A stretch of DNA of 6,164 bases from Cyclobacteriaceae bacterium (GTDB taxonomy: Bacteria > Bacteroidota > Bacteroidia > Cytophagales > Cyclobacteriaceae), in contig CP058703.1 in NCBI GenBank assembly GCA_013414665.1, positions 2,168,887 to 2,175,050 of the forward strand, in the 5' to 3' direction. Shown here piece after piece: positions 6,034-6,164 of the stretch. The notes below the pieces were generated by a model, which was not told the DNA's origin, ran no database searches, and saw nothing but the letters and a program-made list of their open reading frames with translations. A program made the position numbers and the translations under genes. Each line of letters begins with the position of its first letter. Positions within the stretch are counted from its first letter, which is position 1.

Positions 6034-6164
6034 ATGAGATATTTTGACACGAGGTTTTTAGAAGAAGCGGACAAGTTTATTGCCAACTTAAAACCTAAGA
6101 CCGTTAAGAAAATACTATACACCATTGACCTGGCAGAACAGACAAACGACCCAAGACTTTTTAA
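6034..6164 (+). CDS. RelE/HigB-like toxin (Gp49-like family), N-terminal part
   Basis: The open frame begins at ATG 6034 and runs off the right edge after 43 codons. The protein start MRYFDTRFLEEADKFIANL continues into a KPKTVKKILYTIDLAEQTN helix and DPRLF. This resembles the Gp49-like/HigB branch of RelE/ParE toxins, typically about 110 residues, which cleave mRNA at the ribosome and are usually paired with a downstream HTH antitoxin. The ATG at 6027 is rejected because its frame stops after six codons. The promoter just upstream supports this start; no clear ribosome-binding site is seen. The catalytic C-terminal residues and the antitoxin are outside the window, so the assignment rests on the N-terminal pattern alone. 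Confidence 0.7.
   Translation, partial: MRYFDTRFLEEADKFIANLKPKTVKKILYTIDLAEQTNDPRLF

Noticed and set aside
1..6164. CRISPR array, tRNA or rRNA genes
   Set aside because: No regularly spaced direct repeats and no tRNA- or rRNA-like segments were seen; the only repeats are the intron pieces and the hairpins listed.

Overview
The window looks like a decayed accessory island from a member of the Bacteroidota (or a close relative). Three things point there: the style of the HsdR and PIF1-like helicase fragments, the AT-rich coding sequence, and a promoter just before the last gene with the Bacteroidota pattern (TTTG-like box, 19-nt spacer, TAnnTTTG). The taxonomic call is an inference from these signals only.

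Layout, left to right. (1) 1-525 is the 3' part of an IS3-family transposase with a complete DDE catalytic core; it runs off the left edge. Behind it are two hairpins, one of them a good minus-strand terminator. (2) About 714-2712 is the C-terminal two thirds of a type I restriction subunit, HsdR. It has lost its N-terminal nuclease and Walker A next to the IS element and is broken by three frameshifts. (3) 2715-2799 is a hairpin flanked by 7-bp direct repeats. (4) 2935-4794 on the minus strand is an apparently full-length group II intron of about 1860 nt, probably class IIC. It has a GTGTG 5' end, a recognisable domain V and VI, a CTACTCGAT 3' end, and a reverse transcriptase/maturase gene with one frameshift. 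(5) The intron splits a long imperfect inverted repeat (2925-2934 plus 4795-4923) that resembles an integron attC recombination site. (6) A 79-codon unknown gene and a PIF1-like helicase follow. The helicase has three frameshifts and is cut off. (7) The helicase is fused to a 135-bp relic of a second copy of the same intron (5631-5765). The relic abuts a second attC-like inverted repeat (5766-5931). (8) A promoter and the start of a RelE/HigB-type toxin gene run off the right edge.

The simplest reading is a stretch of cassette-like genes separated by attC-like hairpins, without a visible integron integrase. Two of those hairpins were each hit on the bottom strand, at the same relative position (TGT before the intron), by copies of one group IIC intron. 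One copy later suffered nested deletions that also removed the helicase 3' end. A toxin gene with its own promoter directly after an attC-like site fits cassette arrays.

All seven frameshifts lie in or beside short homopolymers, and six are explained by one missing base. Base-calling error is therefore a serious alternative to true gene decay for the frameshifts, though not for the IS truncation or the intron relic.
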